Source: Candidatus Zhuqueibacterota bacterium (GTDB lineage Bacteria > Zhuqueibacterota > Zhuqueibacteria > Residuimicrobiales > Krinioviventaceae). Taken from it: a stretch of 64,000 nt of DNA. Below, in pieces: positions 9,184 to 18,093 of this stretch (the stretch's first letter is position 1; each line of letters opens with the position of its first letter). The notes beneath the pieces were generated by a model, which did no database searches, was not told where the DNA came from, and saw only the letters and a program-made list of their open reading frames with translations. The stretch covers positions 38,746-102,745 of the forward strand of contig JAFGKD010000061.1 in the NCBI GenBank assembly GCA_016928775.1. Reading direction: 5' to 3'. A program made the translations under genes and the position numbers.

Positions 9184-9409
9184 TCTGACATTTTACCAAC
9201 GCACATGATACCTCAAATATCACGTTAAACAATCTATCGAGTCCGGCAGAAGAACGTGCCGTTTTGAACTTTTCGCGTGCCGCCTCCGATCCGTAATATA
9301 AAGTCGAGGGAAATCGGGGCGTGGAAAGCGACTACTCCCCAACCATCGGCAGGTCTCGAATGATTACTTTTGATGATAAAGACTATTCCTGCAATAGAGG
9401 AGCGACTTT

Positions 9410-11725
9410 ATGCTTATATTTAGGTATATTTATAGTCTATTTTTTATTTTGGTTATTCCAGCTGTACCCTTTGCTCAACGGCATGAATGGCAACACCGAC
9501 ATCAACATTTTGAACAGCATCTGCACAAGCACAATTGCGGCATCATATTTGGCAAAGTCACAGCCGATTCAACCCATGAAGAGCTGCCTGGCGTCAACAT
9601 GACGATTCACGGCACCAATCTGGGTGCGGCCACGGGACCTGACGGCAATTACATGATTAGAGGCGTTCCCGTCGGCAGCTATATGCTACGTGCCACCATG
9701 ATGGGCTACGAGATTTCCGAACAGCCCATCGTTGTTCGGGCCGGAGCGGAGATCAGCGCTGACTTTTGTTTGACTGAATCCGTGATCGAAATGAACGAAA
9801 TTGTTGTGACCGGCACCGGCATGCCGACACTCTACCAGGATTCGCCAGTGAAAACTGCGGTTGTGCGACGCGACATGATCGAAAAGCAAAAAGCGAATAA
9901 CCTGGCGGAAGCCATTGATTTTCAGACCGGCGTTCGAGTGGAGAGCAACTGTCAAAACTGCAACTTTGCACAGGTACGATTGTTAGGGCTGGAAGGCCAT
10001 CACTCACAAATTCTCATTGACAGCAATCCGGTCATCAGCAGTTTGGCTGGCGTCTACGGACTTGAACAACTGCCATCGGAGATGATCGAACGTGTCGAGA
10101 TCGTCAAAGGTGGCGGTTCATCGTTGTACGGTGGACAAGCTCTGGCCGGTGTTGTCAATTTAATCACGCGTCGACCAAGCCACAACGATTTTAGCCTGGA
10201 TTATAGCAATGGTTCCATTGCGGACACGTACGACCACCGCATCGGTGGCACGATTTCACGCGTCAATAATGCGGGCACATCCAAAGGAATTCTGTTTGGC
10301 AATATTCGCCATCGCGATCCCTATGATCACAATGGCGATGGATTCAGTGAAATTGGACAAATCAAACAGGAAGCCGCAGGCGCGAATTGGTACTTTATCC
10401 ATACCGATCGCGGCGAGTTGTCGGTACAATTGCTGTATATTCACGAAGACAGACGCGGTGGCAATAAATTCGATCTGGCGCCGCATCAGGCCGACATTGC
10501 CGAGTGGACCGAGACACATCGTTATGGAGGTTCGATGGCCTGGAATCAAAGGATCACACCGCTGCTCGACTTTAAAGCTTTTGCCTCTTTTGCCTTGACT
10601 AACCGAAACTCCTATTATGGCGCCGAAAAGGATGAAAACGCCTATGGTAAAACGGAGAATCCGCTCTCTGTCTCCGGCATCCGTATGAATTATTTGGCGG
10701 GCCGTCACAGCATCATTACGGGCGTCGAGTTCAAACAGGACGGCATCAATGATGAAGCCATAGCCTATGACAGGATCATCAATGAGACCTATAACAATCT
10801 GGGCCTCATTCTGCAGGACACCTACACCATTGACAAAAATGAAACGACAGAATTGGTCTATGGCGCTCGCATTGACAAGCATTCGGCCATCAATTCCATG
10901 ATCGTAAGTCCACGCGTGGCCATGAAAAGTGAATTGAGCCGATCCGTTGTTTTTCGCGGTGGCTATTCGTCGGGATTCAAAGCGCCACAGGTTTTTGACG
11001 AGGATCTGCACATCACCCAGGTCGCTGGCAAAGGGCACATTATTCGCAACAGCAAAGACTTGCAGGAAGAACACGGCCACACGTTTTACGGCGGACTGGA
11101 ATACCAGGGCATCATTGATATAGCCGGTCTAAAAATTGGCGTGAACGGCTTTTACACCAAAATAAAAGACACATTTTTGCTGACGGAAATGGATGACCCG
11201 GCGACCGATGAGACGGAATTTTATCGTATCAACGGCTCGGGCATGCAGGTGCAGGGTGTAGAAGCCGAGCTGGGATTACGCTTTGGCAACGCAGAATTAT
11301 TGACCGGCATCACCATTCAATCCAGCCTGCTGGATGAACCGGAACCGGATTTCGGTTCGAAAAAAATTTTCCGCACCCCGGATGCTTACGGCAGTCTGCG
11401 ACTCAGCTGGGATGTCACCGAGCGCTTGAACTTGATGTTCACCACAAAATACACCGGCAGTATGGTGGTGCCGCATTACGCCGGTTATATTCAGGAAGAC
11501 CGGCTGGAACAGACAAAAGAATTCTTGACCTTTGATGTGATCGCCTCGTACAAGATTCCACTATCCAGGAATTTCTTTGGCACCCTGGCAGCCGGCGTCT
11601 ATAATATTACAGATGATTATCAGAATGATTTTGATCTCGGTATCAATCGCGATGCAGGCTATGTTTACGGCCCGCTTGTGCCAAGACGTATGTTGCTCGG
11701 CTTTAGCATTGGTCATAATCATTAA
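9410..11725 (+). CDS. TonB-dependent outer-membrane receptor with His-rich N-terminus
   Basis: The protein is 771 residues, with AGAGGAG at 9396-9402 supporting the start. A signal peptide (about 1-22) is followed by a segment with seven histidines in 17 residues (25-41). Next comes a carboxypeptidase-regulatory-like beta-sandwich (about 44-120), a possible TonB box (EIVVTGTG, 130-137), a plug domain (about 140-255, with CQNCNFAQVRLLGLEG and VEIVKGGGSSLYGGQALAGVVNLI) and a 22-strand-type barrel to the C-terminus. Such receptors import bulky or scarce ligands using energy from TonB. The His-rich start, the CxxC in the plug and the His-rich partner gene suggest a metal or metal-chelate substrate (nickel, zinc, copper or cobalamin-like), but this is inferred. 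A bidirectional terminator follows. Confidence 0.88.
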   Translation: MLIFRYIYSLFFILVIPAVPFAQRHEWQHRHQHFEQHLHKHNCGIIFGKVTADSTHEELPGVNMTIHGTNLGAATGPDGNYMIRGVPVGSYMLRATMMGYEISEQPIVVRAGAEISADFCLTESVIEMNEIVVTGTGMPTLYQDSPVKTAVVRRDMIEKQKANNLAEAIDFQTGVRVESNCQNCNFAQVRLLGLEGHHSQILIDSNPVISSLAGVYGLEQLPSEMIERVEIVKGGGSSLYGGQALAGVVNLITRRPSHNDFSLDYSNGSIADTYDHRIGGTISRVNNAGTSKGILFGNIRHRDPYDHNGDGFSEIGQIKQEAAGANWYFIHTDRGELSVQLLYIHEDRRGGNKFDLAPHQADIAEWTETHRYGGSMAWNQRITPLLDFKAFASFALTNRNSYYGAEKDENAYGKTENPLSVSGIRMNYLAGRHSIITGVEFKQDGINDEAIAYDRIINETYNNLGLILQDTYTIDKNETTELVYGARIDKHSAINSMIVSPRVAMKSELSRSVVFRGGYSSGFKAPQVFDEDLHITQVAGKGHIIRNSKDLQEEHGHTFYGGLEYQGIIDIAGLKIGVNGFYTKIKDTFLLTEMDDPATDETEFYRINGSGMQVQGVEAELGLRFGNAELLTGITIQSSLLDEPEPDFGSKKIFRTPDAYGSLRLSWDVTERLNLMFTTKYTGSMVVPHYAGYIQEDRLEQTKEFLTFDVIASYKIPLSRNFFGTLAAGVYNITDDYQNDFDLGINRDAGYVYGPLVPRRMLLGFSIGHNH

Positions 11726-11740
11726 AAAACATGATGATAA

Positions 11741-11770
11741 AAAAAGCCGCTTTTTTGAAGCGGCTTTTTT
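11741..11770. terminator. Bidirectional rho-independent terminator
   Basis: A 12-base perfect stem (AAAAAGCCGCTT with AAGCGGCTTTTT) around a 5-base loop is flanked by a T run on the plus strand and by an A run before it, so it can stop both the TonB receptor transcript and the convergent phosphoesterase transcript. Confidence 0.9.
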
Positions 11771-11781
11771 GTGATGGAAAC

Positions 11782-14019
11782 TCAACCAAATCTCTCAAAT
11801 TCTCTTTCAAATAACGTCTTGTCCGTTGTTTGCAAGTGATAACGATGCTCACCCGCCAGATGGATAAACGGCATATGCTTGCCCTGCCACCAGATTTTTT
11901 CCGGCGTTTTGATTTGAATGGCGTCGCCGTTGGCAGTTGAGGTCGATGGATTTTTTGTCAGCTTAAAATCCGTAAAACAGATGGCGAACGGCTGATCAGT
12001 CCCTTCGTTCAACGTCCACACGCCCAGGGTGAATACCAGACGATTTACATTTAAATCGGCGATTTTTTGATCAGGCTCCATGGATTCGAAATCTTTTTGA
12101 ATATTCACCTGCACGGTCGCCCAGTCAAATGTGTCGGGCAGATGAAAATGAAACACATCGTGGATTTTCTCAATCCCTCGATCAATGGGATTGGCGAAAG
12201 CGGTGCCGGCACTGTAGACGAGATTAAATTGCCGACAGGAATTGTCATACCCCTCGATCCACACATAACCGCCGCAATAGCCGAGCAGATCACAGTTCTT
12301 TCTGTCAAGTTTATATTGAAACTGCAGCGCCGGCACATGGCCCGGCTTTACCTGTACAGCCTGGCACATTCGGTTGATGGTCTGCGGCAGACGATCCTGT
12401 CCCGGCGCCTGGTAGCCGCGAATGCGGTTGTACAAATAGAGGGCGGGGCGATCGTCGACTTGGCGCGCCTGGCAAATTACTGAAGGAGAGTCGTCTTCCT
12501 CATAAATATATTCAGGAACCCAGCCGTCCAGTCCATTACGAAAATCGCCATTGACAATGTTCGGCTCGGCTGTGACCTCCCATTTGTTATTGAACCACAA
12601 TTTGTAACGATCCAGATTGAGCTCGGGACATTTTTCCGGATAGGTTAATTCCTCTTCCATAACGGTTTTAAATGTGACCCTCGCCCGCTCGCCGGTAATG
12701 TTGACGATCGCAACACCCTGGCTCGGACCGCCAAAATAATCCTGTTCGCCAAATCCGCGCGGCCGATATCCGGCTGCCGGCAGGGTGATGAAATTGCTGC
12801 CGTGAATCGAGCAGGCGGTTTTCAAGGATGATTTCACCGGAATGTGAATATGACCGCTGAGCACATAGTGCACATTTCCGTAGCGAGTGACAATATCAAC
12901 AAACGTTCGACGGATTGAAGCCGGTTCGAGATAAGCTGGAAACGGGCTGATGCCAATCGGGTGCACCGGAACGTGTTGAAACACCATCGTCGGACGATTT
13001 TTGTATTTTTCAAGATCAGCCTGCAACCATTCAAAATAATGCGGATGATTGTCCCAAAAGAATGAGCGCAATGGATCGGGCCAGACGACAAAATGCCATT
13101 TCCCAACATTGAATGAATAGAGTATTTTCTCCAAACCGTTCAGTTTTTTCTGGGCATCGAAAAAATTGTGCAGCGCATCCATGTTGTAGCCCGGCTCAAA
13201 TGTCGACGCGTAACGAGACTCGTGATTGCCCAACTCGTACAAAATCGGCGAATCCAGCTGCTGCCAAAAGTGCTGCATGGCGCCAAAGTTTTCCTCTTCA
13301 CCCTGGGAATCGACAATATCGCCCAGGATCAGCGAAAACAGCGGTCGTTCCGGCAGGTGATTTGCCAATACAATGCTATCCTCAATGAACGCATTGTGAA
13401 TTTTCATACGCGTGCGGTGATTGATGCGGCACTGCGGGTCGCCACCCTGGGGATCGGCAAAGATGTGAAAGCAAAAATCGTCCGGATTCTCTCGCACGCC
13501 AATCTGTGCCAAATCGATTTCACCGATTTCAAAATCAAGTAAAAAATTAACATCCAGTCGCACCGAAGCGTGCTCAAATTGCAGATATCCTGTTTTCAAA
13601 AGATCGGCCAAAGCAAATGATATCACTTGCTGATTCAAGTGAACGATCACCGTGGTTTGATCATCAGCGTCTTTCAAGTGCAAAACCAAAATATCCGCGT
13701 TTCTTTTATGCGCCTGCAAGCGAAATGAATAATTGGTCGAATCGAACAGATCGTCATTGGCTTCAAAATTGTGCCGGGTGATGGCAGCCAACATTGCATT
13801 TTTTACCATAATATCGCCAGCAACTAAAACCGGCCATTTTGCATCAGCACTGCTGAATTTGAGTCGAACTAATATCTCGCCGTTTTGTGTGATCACATCG
13901 CTCAGGTGCTGTGGATTAGGGAAATGAAAAGATCCTTTTGTTTCACTGAAGACTCGCTCGCCCGTCATTGCTGCCGGTAGCGTCAAACTGCTGAGTTTTA
14001 AAAAATCTCGTCGTTTCAT
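11782..14019 (-). CDS. Tat-exported calcineurin-like metallophosphoesterase
   Basis: I start at the ATG at 14019, preceded by AGAGGG. A longer reading from 14148 would run into the neighbouring gene and hide the Tat signal. The 745-residue protein opens with KRRDFLK, a twin-arginine motif, and a short hydrophobic stretch. Metallophosphoesterase motifs are in order: ADPQ near 188 (in place of the usual DxH), GDIVD at 233, GNHE at 264, QHVPVH near 348 and GHIHIP at 389. These coordinate two metal ions in phosphatases and phosphodiesterases. N- and C-terminal parts (30-180 and about 480-745) look like beta-rich, sugar-binding-type domains. The substrate is unknown. Tat export implies folding and metal loading in the cytoplasm before transport. 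Confidence 0.85.
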   Translation of the reverse strand: MKRRDFLKLSSLTLPAAMTGERVFSETKGSFHFPNPQHLSDVITQNGEILVRLKFSSADAKWPVLVAGDIMVKNAMLAAITRHNFEANDDLFDSTNYSFRLQAHKRNADILVLHLKDADDQTTVIVHLNQQVISFALADLLKTGYLQFEHASVRLDVNFLLDFEIGEIDLAQIGVRENPDDFCFHIFADPQGGDPQCRINHRTRMKIHNAFIEDSIVLANHLPERPLFSLILGDIVDSQGEEENFGAMQHFWQQLDSPILYELGNHESRYASTFEPGYNMDALHNFFDAQKKLNGLEKILYSFNVGKWHFVVWPDPLRSFFWDNHPHYFEWLQADLEKYKNRPTMVFQHVPVHPIGISPFPAYLEPASIRRTFVDIVTRYGNVHYVLSGHIHIPVKSSLKTACSIHGSNFITLPAAGYRPRGFGEQDYFGGPSQGVAIVNITGERARVTFKTVMEEELTYPEKCPELNLDRYKLWFNNKWEVTAEPNIVNGDFRNGLDGWVPEYIYEEDDSPSVICQARQVDDRPALYLYNRIRGYQAPGQDRLPQTINRMCQAVQVKPGHVPALQFQYKLDRKNCDLLGYCGGYVWIEGYDNSCRQFNLVYSAGTAFANPIDRGIEKIHDVFHFHLPDTFDWATVQVNIQKDFESMEPDQKIADLNVNRLVFTLGVWTLNEGTDQPFAICFTDFKLTKNPSTSTANGDAIQIKTPEKIWWQGKHMPFIHLAGEHRYHLQTTDKTLFEREFERFG

Positions 14020-14074
14020 ATTCCCTCTGTAAATGGCTTTGGATTGTCGCCTCAAACGACTTTTTAGCCGAGTA

Positions 14075-15631
14075 TTATTTAAGCAGCATTGCTTTTTTAA
14101 CGGCCCTGTGACCAGATGCCGTCGCAAGACGGATAAAATAGACACCACTTTTGATCATTTTTGCCCGATCTACCGTCCCTGGCCAGCTTACAGTGTGAGA
14201 ACCGACATGAGCGAGTCCATGCAACAACGTCTGTACATGTCGACCTCGACTGTCATAGATGTCCAGTGAAATAACATCTGCAAGCGGCAGGGCAAAAGAG
14301 ATGGTCGTTGATCCATTAAAAGGATTCGGAAAGTTCGACAGTAAAAGATGCGATTGTGGTACGTGCCAGGTATTTTCAACTTGCGACGTATAGGGTGATT
14401 CAAAGGCGCCCAAATCAAGTCCATTGCCCATTATTCGCGGGCCACCGGTGATATCGTTTTCCGGTATATAGTCACTGCAACCGGCATCAATAGCAGGGCT
14501 TTCCGGTTGCAGCCGAAAATTCGCCAAATGCGGATCAGTTGTGGCATTCACAAAAAGAGGATCTTGATCGCGTATATCGTGCTCCCCTCTGACCGACAAG
14601 AGCCGAGTATTAAAGTACAGATTATAATCGAACAGTGTGTTCATCGCCTGCCAGGTTTTATTGCCGCGAGAACCGGTGTCCGCGGCATACACAATATTGT
14701 TGACAAAATGGATATCACTCGATTGCATTGCCGTGAGCTCGCCATCCTCAATATCCGGGCTACGGCTGTTTTTGTAGAGTGTATTATTGACGATCACCAC
14801 ATGATCGGACAGGTAGCAGTGAATGCCGCGGCCACCGTTGTCAAAGACAATATTGTTTTCAATCAGCGTGGCAGCGGTATAGGGTACATGTGGTCCGCCA
14901 CCCTGCTCATTGCGAAAATCATCAATGATGATGCCGTTGCCGTCCGTGACTTTGTCACCGCCCCACAACGGCAAACGTCGATTTTCATTTGCATAGCTCA
15001 TGTTGTTGCGAATGATGTTATGATAGCCCGGCGTTTCATCAAAATTACGATTCTGATACAGTGAAATTCCGCTGTTTTGATAGCCGGAATAGAACGATGT
15101 ATGGTGTACGATATTGCCTTCAATAAAAAGATAATCGCAGCCGCTGGAGCCAATGCCGCCACCGGGGACATTGTAGACATGGTTGCTGAGAATGCGAATA
15201 TGGTGCGCACCACCGGAACAAAAAATACCATTTCCCGAGGAATCACTCATGGCGTGCGGTTGGCCCTCAATTTCGAATCCATTTATTTCGATATACGCCA
15301 CGCCATCTCGCACATCAAAAGCATTCCATGTTGGCGATACAATCTTGGGCGTATGTCCGGGATAGGCTCGGTAAACAATATATGCATCCGGCTCACCCGA
15401 CCGCTGAATGCTGATGGTCGCACCAGCGTGCAGATATTCTGTATAGATTCCTTGCATGACATAAACTGTGTCGCCGGGCTGCGTCCGGTTTGCCGCTGTT
15501 TGAATAGTACGAAAGGGTCTGACCTCACTGCCCGGATTCGCATCCGATCCCGCCGGAGAAACAAAATAGGCATGTGAGAAAAGCCGGACCGCGGCAAGCG
15601 AGAAAATGGTGAAAAGGAAAAAAGATTTCAT
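14075..15631 (-). CDS. Secreted right-handed beta-helix protein (DUF1565/pectate-lyase-like) with type IX sorting domain
   Basis: The 518-residue protein has a signal peptide (about 1-20). The mature part begins YFVSPAGSDANPGSEVRPF, the usual opening of DUF1565 and PL9-like beta-helix proteins. About 300 residues of beta-helix follow, with many Asn-rich coil turns (IRNNMSYAN, IENNIVFDNGG, IVNNTLYKNS). These folds bind or cleave acidic polysaccharides; I see no motif that proves lyase activity. Residues 435-518 are a type IX sorting domain with the variant motif NFPNPFNGSTTI. A GGAG lies ten bases before the start. It sits 33 bp downstream of hypE on the same strand but is functionally unrelated, so readthrough is possible. 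Confidence 0.78.
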   Translation of the reverse strand: MKSFFLFTIFSLAAVRLFSHAYFVSPAGSDANPGSEVRPFRTIQTAANRTQPGDTVYVMQGIYTEYLHAGATISIQRSGEPDAYIVYRAYPGHTPKIVSPTWNAFDVRDGVAYIEINGFEIEGQPHAMSDSSGNGIFCSGGAHHIRILSNHVYNVPGGGIGSSGCDYLFIEGNIVHHTSFYSGYQNSGISLYQNRNFDETPGYHNIIRNNMSYANENRRLPLWGGDKVTDGNGIIIDDFRNEQGGGPHVPYTAATLIENNIVFDNGGRGIHCYLSDHVVIVNNTLYKNSRSPDIEDGELTAMQSSDIHFVNNIVYAADTGSRGNKTWQAMNTLFDYNLYFNTRLLSVRGEHDIRDQDPLFVNATTDPHLANFRLQPESPAIDAGCSDYIPENDITGGPRIMGNGLDLGAFESPYTSQVENTWHVPQSHLLLSNFPNPFNGSTTISFALPLADVISLDIYDSRGRHVQTLLHGLAHVGSHTVSWPGTVDRAKMIKSGVYFIRLATASGHRAVKKAMLLK

Positions 15632-15664
15632 GCGTCAATTGCTCCATTGTTTTGCAAAAATCAC

Positions 15665-16714
15665 TCAGCAAATCCGCGGCAGTTGCTCGCCGCTAAACAT
15701 AAACAGGATTCTCGAACCACCAAAGCTGTTCGTTGCAAGCACACGCGGTTCGCCTGGTCTAACGGTACCGATGACAACAGCATCCCTCCCGAGCGGATGC
15801 TGCCGCATGCTATCAAGGGTTTTTTCCGTAAACGCCGGAGGCACAAATGTTATAAATTTTCCTTCATTGGCGACAAACAGGGGATCAAATCCCAAAATCT
15901 CGCAGGCACCGCGAACATCCTCGCGAATCGGAATCGTCGATTCATTTATTTCAAAACGCTTGCCTGCTTTTTGTGAAATTTCCACCAATGCACTCACCAA
16001 ACCACCTCGGGTGAGATCGCGCATACAATGAATCGGGATTTTGGCATTCAACAGACTTTGAACGATATCATTGAGCGGCGCACAATCACTTTCGATCTGT
16101 GACTCAAATTCCAGTCCCTCCCGATAGGCCATAACCGCGATACCATGCCGTCCGAGGTCGCCATTTAGAATGATCACATCGCCCACCTCTATCGACGCCG
16201 GCTGAATGATTAAAGAATGCTCGAGACTGCCGATACCTGCGGTATTGATGAATAAATCAGCTCCATTAGTACGATGCACAACTTTGGTATCACCGGTTAC
16301 GATTTGCACGCCCGTCCGGTCTGCTGCCAGCTTTATGCTCTGGACAATCCGCCAGAGCGTTTGCATGGGCAAGCCTTCTTCAATGATAAAAGAGAGACTG
16401 AGATAGAGCGGTCGCGCACCGCACATGGAGAGATCGTTCACCGTGCCGTAAACGGCAAGAGAGCCGATATCACCGCCGGGGTAGAATAGCGGCTGGATGA
16501 CGTGCGAGTCCGTCGTAAAGGCCATTTTCGCGCCATCAATCGGCAACAAGACCCCGTCGTGCTCGGCCTGAATAAAATCATTAGCAAAGAGTGGCCGAAA
16601 CATATCCGCGATAAGCTGATGCGATAACTTACCACCACCACCGTGCGCCATGGTAATGTGCGGGTAATCATTCAGCGGAATCGGGCACTGCAGTTTAAAT
16701 TCACCATCCATCAT
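15665..16714 (-). CDS. hypE: Hydrogenase maturation protein HypE
   Basis: HypE dehydrates the thiocarbamate that HypF places on its C-terminal cysteine, giving the cyanide ligand for the NiFe hydrogenase iron. The 349-residue protein has the AIR-synthase-like fold: [14 protein letters not shown] near the start, [19 protein letters not shown] for nucleotide and metal binding, and the invariant C-terminus PRIC, whose last residue is the modified cysteine. Its length is normal. It follows hypD by only 7 bp without a clear ribosome binding site, so translation is probably coupled. It is the last gene of the hyp operon. Confidence 0.95.
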   Translation of the reverse strand: MMDGEFKLQCPIPLNDYPHITMAHGGGGKLSHQLIADMFRPLFANDFIQAEHDGVLLPIDGAKMAFTTDSHVIQPLFYPGGDIGSLAVYGTVNDLSMCGARPLYLSLSFIIEEGLPMQTLWRIVQSIKLAADRTGVQIVTGDTKVVHRTNGADLFINTAGIGSLEHSLIIQPASIEVGDVIILNGDLGRHGIAVMAYREGLEFESQIESDCAPLNDIVQSLLNAKIPIHCMRDLTRGGLVSALVEISQKAGKRFEINESTIPIREDVRGACEILGFDPLFVANEGKFITFVPPAFTEKTLDSMRQHPLGRDAVVIGTVRPGEPRVLATNSFGGSRILFMFSGEQLPRIC

Positions 16715-16721
16715 TCATGAT

Positions 16722-17813
16722 TCATTTTTTATATTGATAATACGCCGCACAGGCTCCTTCGGAAGAGACCATGGTGGCGCCTTTTGGATGCTCTGGCGTG
16801 CACGCGACTCCGAAATGTGGACAATCGCCGGGTTTCTTCACGCCCTGTAAAATCAAGCCGGATATACAGTCCCGTGGTTCCTGGACAGAAATGTCATGTA
16901 AATCGAATTTTTTCTCGGCATCAAATTCAGCAAATTCATCCTGCAATGCCAGTCCGCTCCGTGGAATCACCCCTATACCACGCCATTGCCGATCGACAAT
17001 GTGGAATACTTTTTTCATCGTCTCCTGTGCCGGGATATTACCGCGCAGTGTCACCGAACGCGGGTAGCTATTTTCCACGTTAAACTGACCTTTTTCCAGT
17101 TGACTGACACACGCAAAAAGACCGAGCAATAAATCGAGGGGCTCAAAGCCGGTGACAACAATCGGGATTTTATATTGTTCGGCGATCGGGATATACTCAT
17201 GGTATCCCATCACTGAACAAACATGGCCGGCCGCCAAAAAGCCATTCACTCTATTTGTCGGTGCGTCGAGAATAGCCATTATTGCCGGCGGCACCAACAC
17301 CTGCGAGCACAGAAGTGAAAAATTCGCTCTGTTTTTCGCAAACTCGGTCTTTGCCTTGAGCACCACCATCGCATGTGCCGGTGCGGTGGTCTCAAAACCG
17401 ATGGCAAAAAACACCACTTCTTTATCCGGGTGTTGCCGGGCGATCGTGAGGGCATCCATAGGGGAATAAACGATGCGAACATCACCGCCGCGGGCCTTGA
17501 CCGTGAGCAAATCCTCATGACTCCCCGGCACACGCATCATATCGCCGAATGAACAAAAGATGATATTTTTTTGCGATGCCAGAAAAATCGCTTTGTCAAT
17601 TTTTTCGAGTGGCGTCACGCAAACCGGACAGCCGGGGCCGTGCAATAAAGTAATGTTGTCGGGCAACAGCTCGTCAATGCCATAGCGCAAAAAGGCATGC
17701 GTTTGCCCACCGCAGATTTCCATGATATTCCAGTCGCCGGTAGTGATCTCATCAATCTGTTGCAGAACTCGCTTGATGCTTTCAGCATCACGATATTCAT
17801 CAACAAATCTCAT
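16722..17813 (-). CDS. hypD: Hydrogenase maturation protein HypD
   Basis: HypD is the iron-sulfur scaffold on which, together with HypC, the Fe(CN)2CO unit is built. The 363-residue protein shows the conserved MEICGGQTH (Cys34) and [11 protein letters not shown] (Cys62 and Cys65) motifs, and further cysteine motifs toward the C-terminus ([23 protein letters not shown]) that match the [4Fe-4S] and redox cysteines of the family. The start overlaps the end of hypC by four bases, indicating coupled expression of the two partners. Confidence 0.95.
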   Translation of the reverse strand: MRFVDEYRDAESIKRVLQQIDEITTGDWNIMEICGGQTHAFLRYGIDELLPDNITLLHGPGCPVCVTPLEKIDKAIFLASQKNIIFCSFGDMMRVPGSHEDLLTVKARGGDVRIVYSPMDALTIARQHPDKEVVFFAIGFETTAPAHAMVVLKAKTEFAKNRANFSLLCSQVLVPPAIMAILDAPTNRVNGFLAAGHVCSVMGYHEYIPIAEQYKIPIVVTGFEPLDLLLGLFACVSQLEKGQFNVENSYPRSVTLRGNIPAQETMKKVFHIVDRQWRGIGVIPRSGLALQDEFAEFDAEKKFDLHDISVQEPRDCISGLILQGVKKPGDCPHFGVACTPEHPKGATMVSSEGACAAYYQYKK

Positions 17814-18064
17814 GCTTCAGATCGTCCATGTAAAATGTCGTTGGCTTTCTCGTAGGCGCGCATCGTTTCATGCGCTTCTTTTTCATTGATGACACTAATG
17901 GCAAATCCAACATGTACATTGACATAATCGCCAATTTTTGCTTCGGGTACATAACCGAGCTGCACTTCTTTGACAATACCGCCAAAACTCACTCTGCCTT
18001 TTCGATCCATAAGTGAGTCGGATTCGTCGATCGTGAGAATTTTTCCGGGGATAGCTAAGCACAT
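17810..18064 (-). CDS. hypC: Hydrogenase maturation chaperone HypC
   Basis: HypC (HybG family) carries iron between HypD and the hydrogenase large subunit through its N-terminal cysteine, which must directly follow the initiator methionine. I therefore place the start at 18064, giving MCLAIPGKI; the ATG at 18079 would bury this cysteine. A GGTGA lies about nine bases upstream of 18064. The 84-residue protein has the OB-like body [12 protein letters not shown] and [12 protein letters not shown]. It overlaps hypD by four bases and lies 29 bp after hypF. Confidence 0.93.
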   Translation of the reverse strand: MCLAIPGKILTIDESDSLMDRKGRVSFGGIVKEVQLGYVPEAKIGDYVNVHVGFAISVINEKEAHETMRAYEKANDILHGRSEA

Positions 18065-18093
18065 TTTGCACGTCACCATTAAAAAATAAAAAT

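Noticed and set aside
9184..9409. Possible cobalamin riboswitch before the TonB receptor
   Set aside because: The leader has G/C-rich stretches, but I found no conserved B12-box-like core, so a riboswitch cannot be supported.
9321..9602. Open frame overlapping the start of the TonB receptor
   Set aside because: It lies in another frame over the signal peptide and His-rich region, has no ribosome binding site and no family resemblance.
14020..14148. Longer N-terminus for the metallophosphoesterase
   Set aside because: It overlaps the end of the beta-helix gene, and the Tat signal and AGAGGG site clearly mark 14019.
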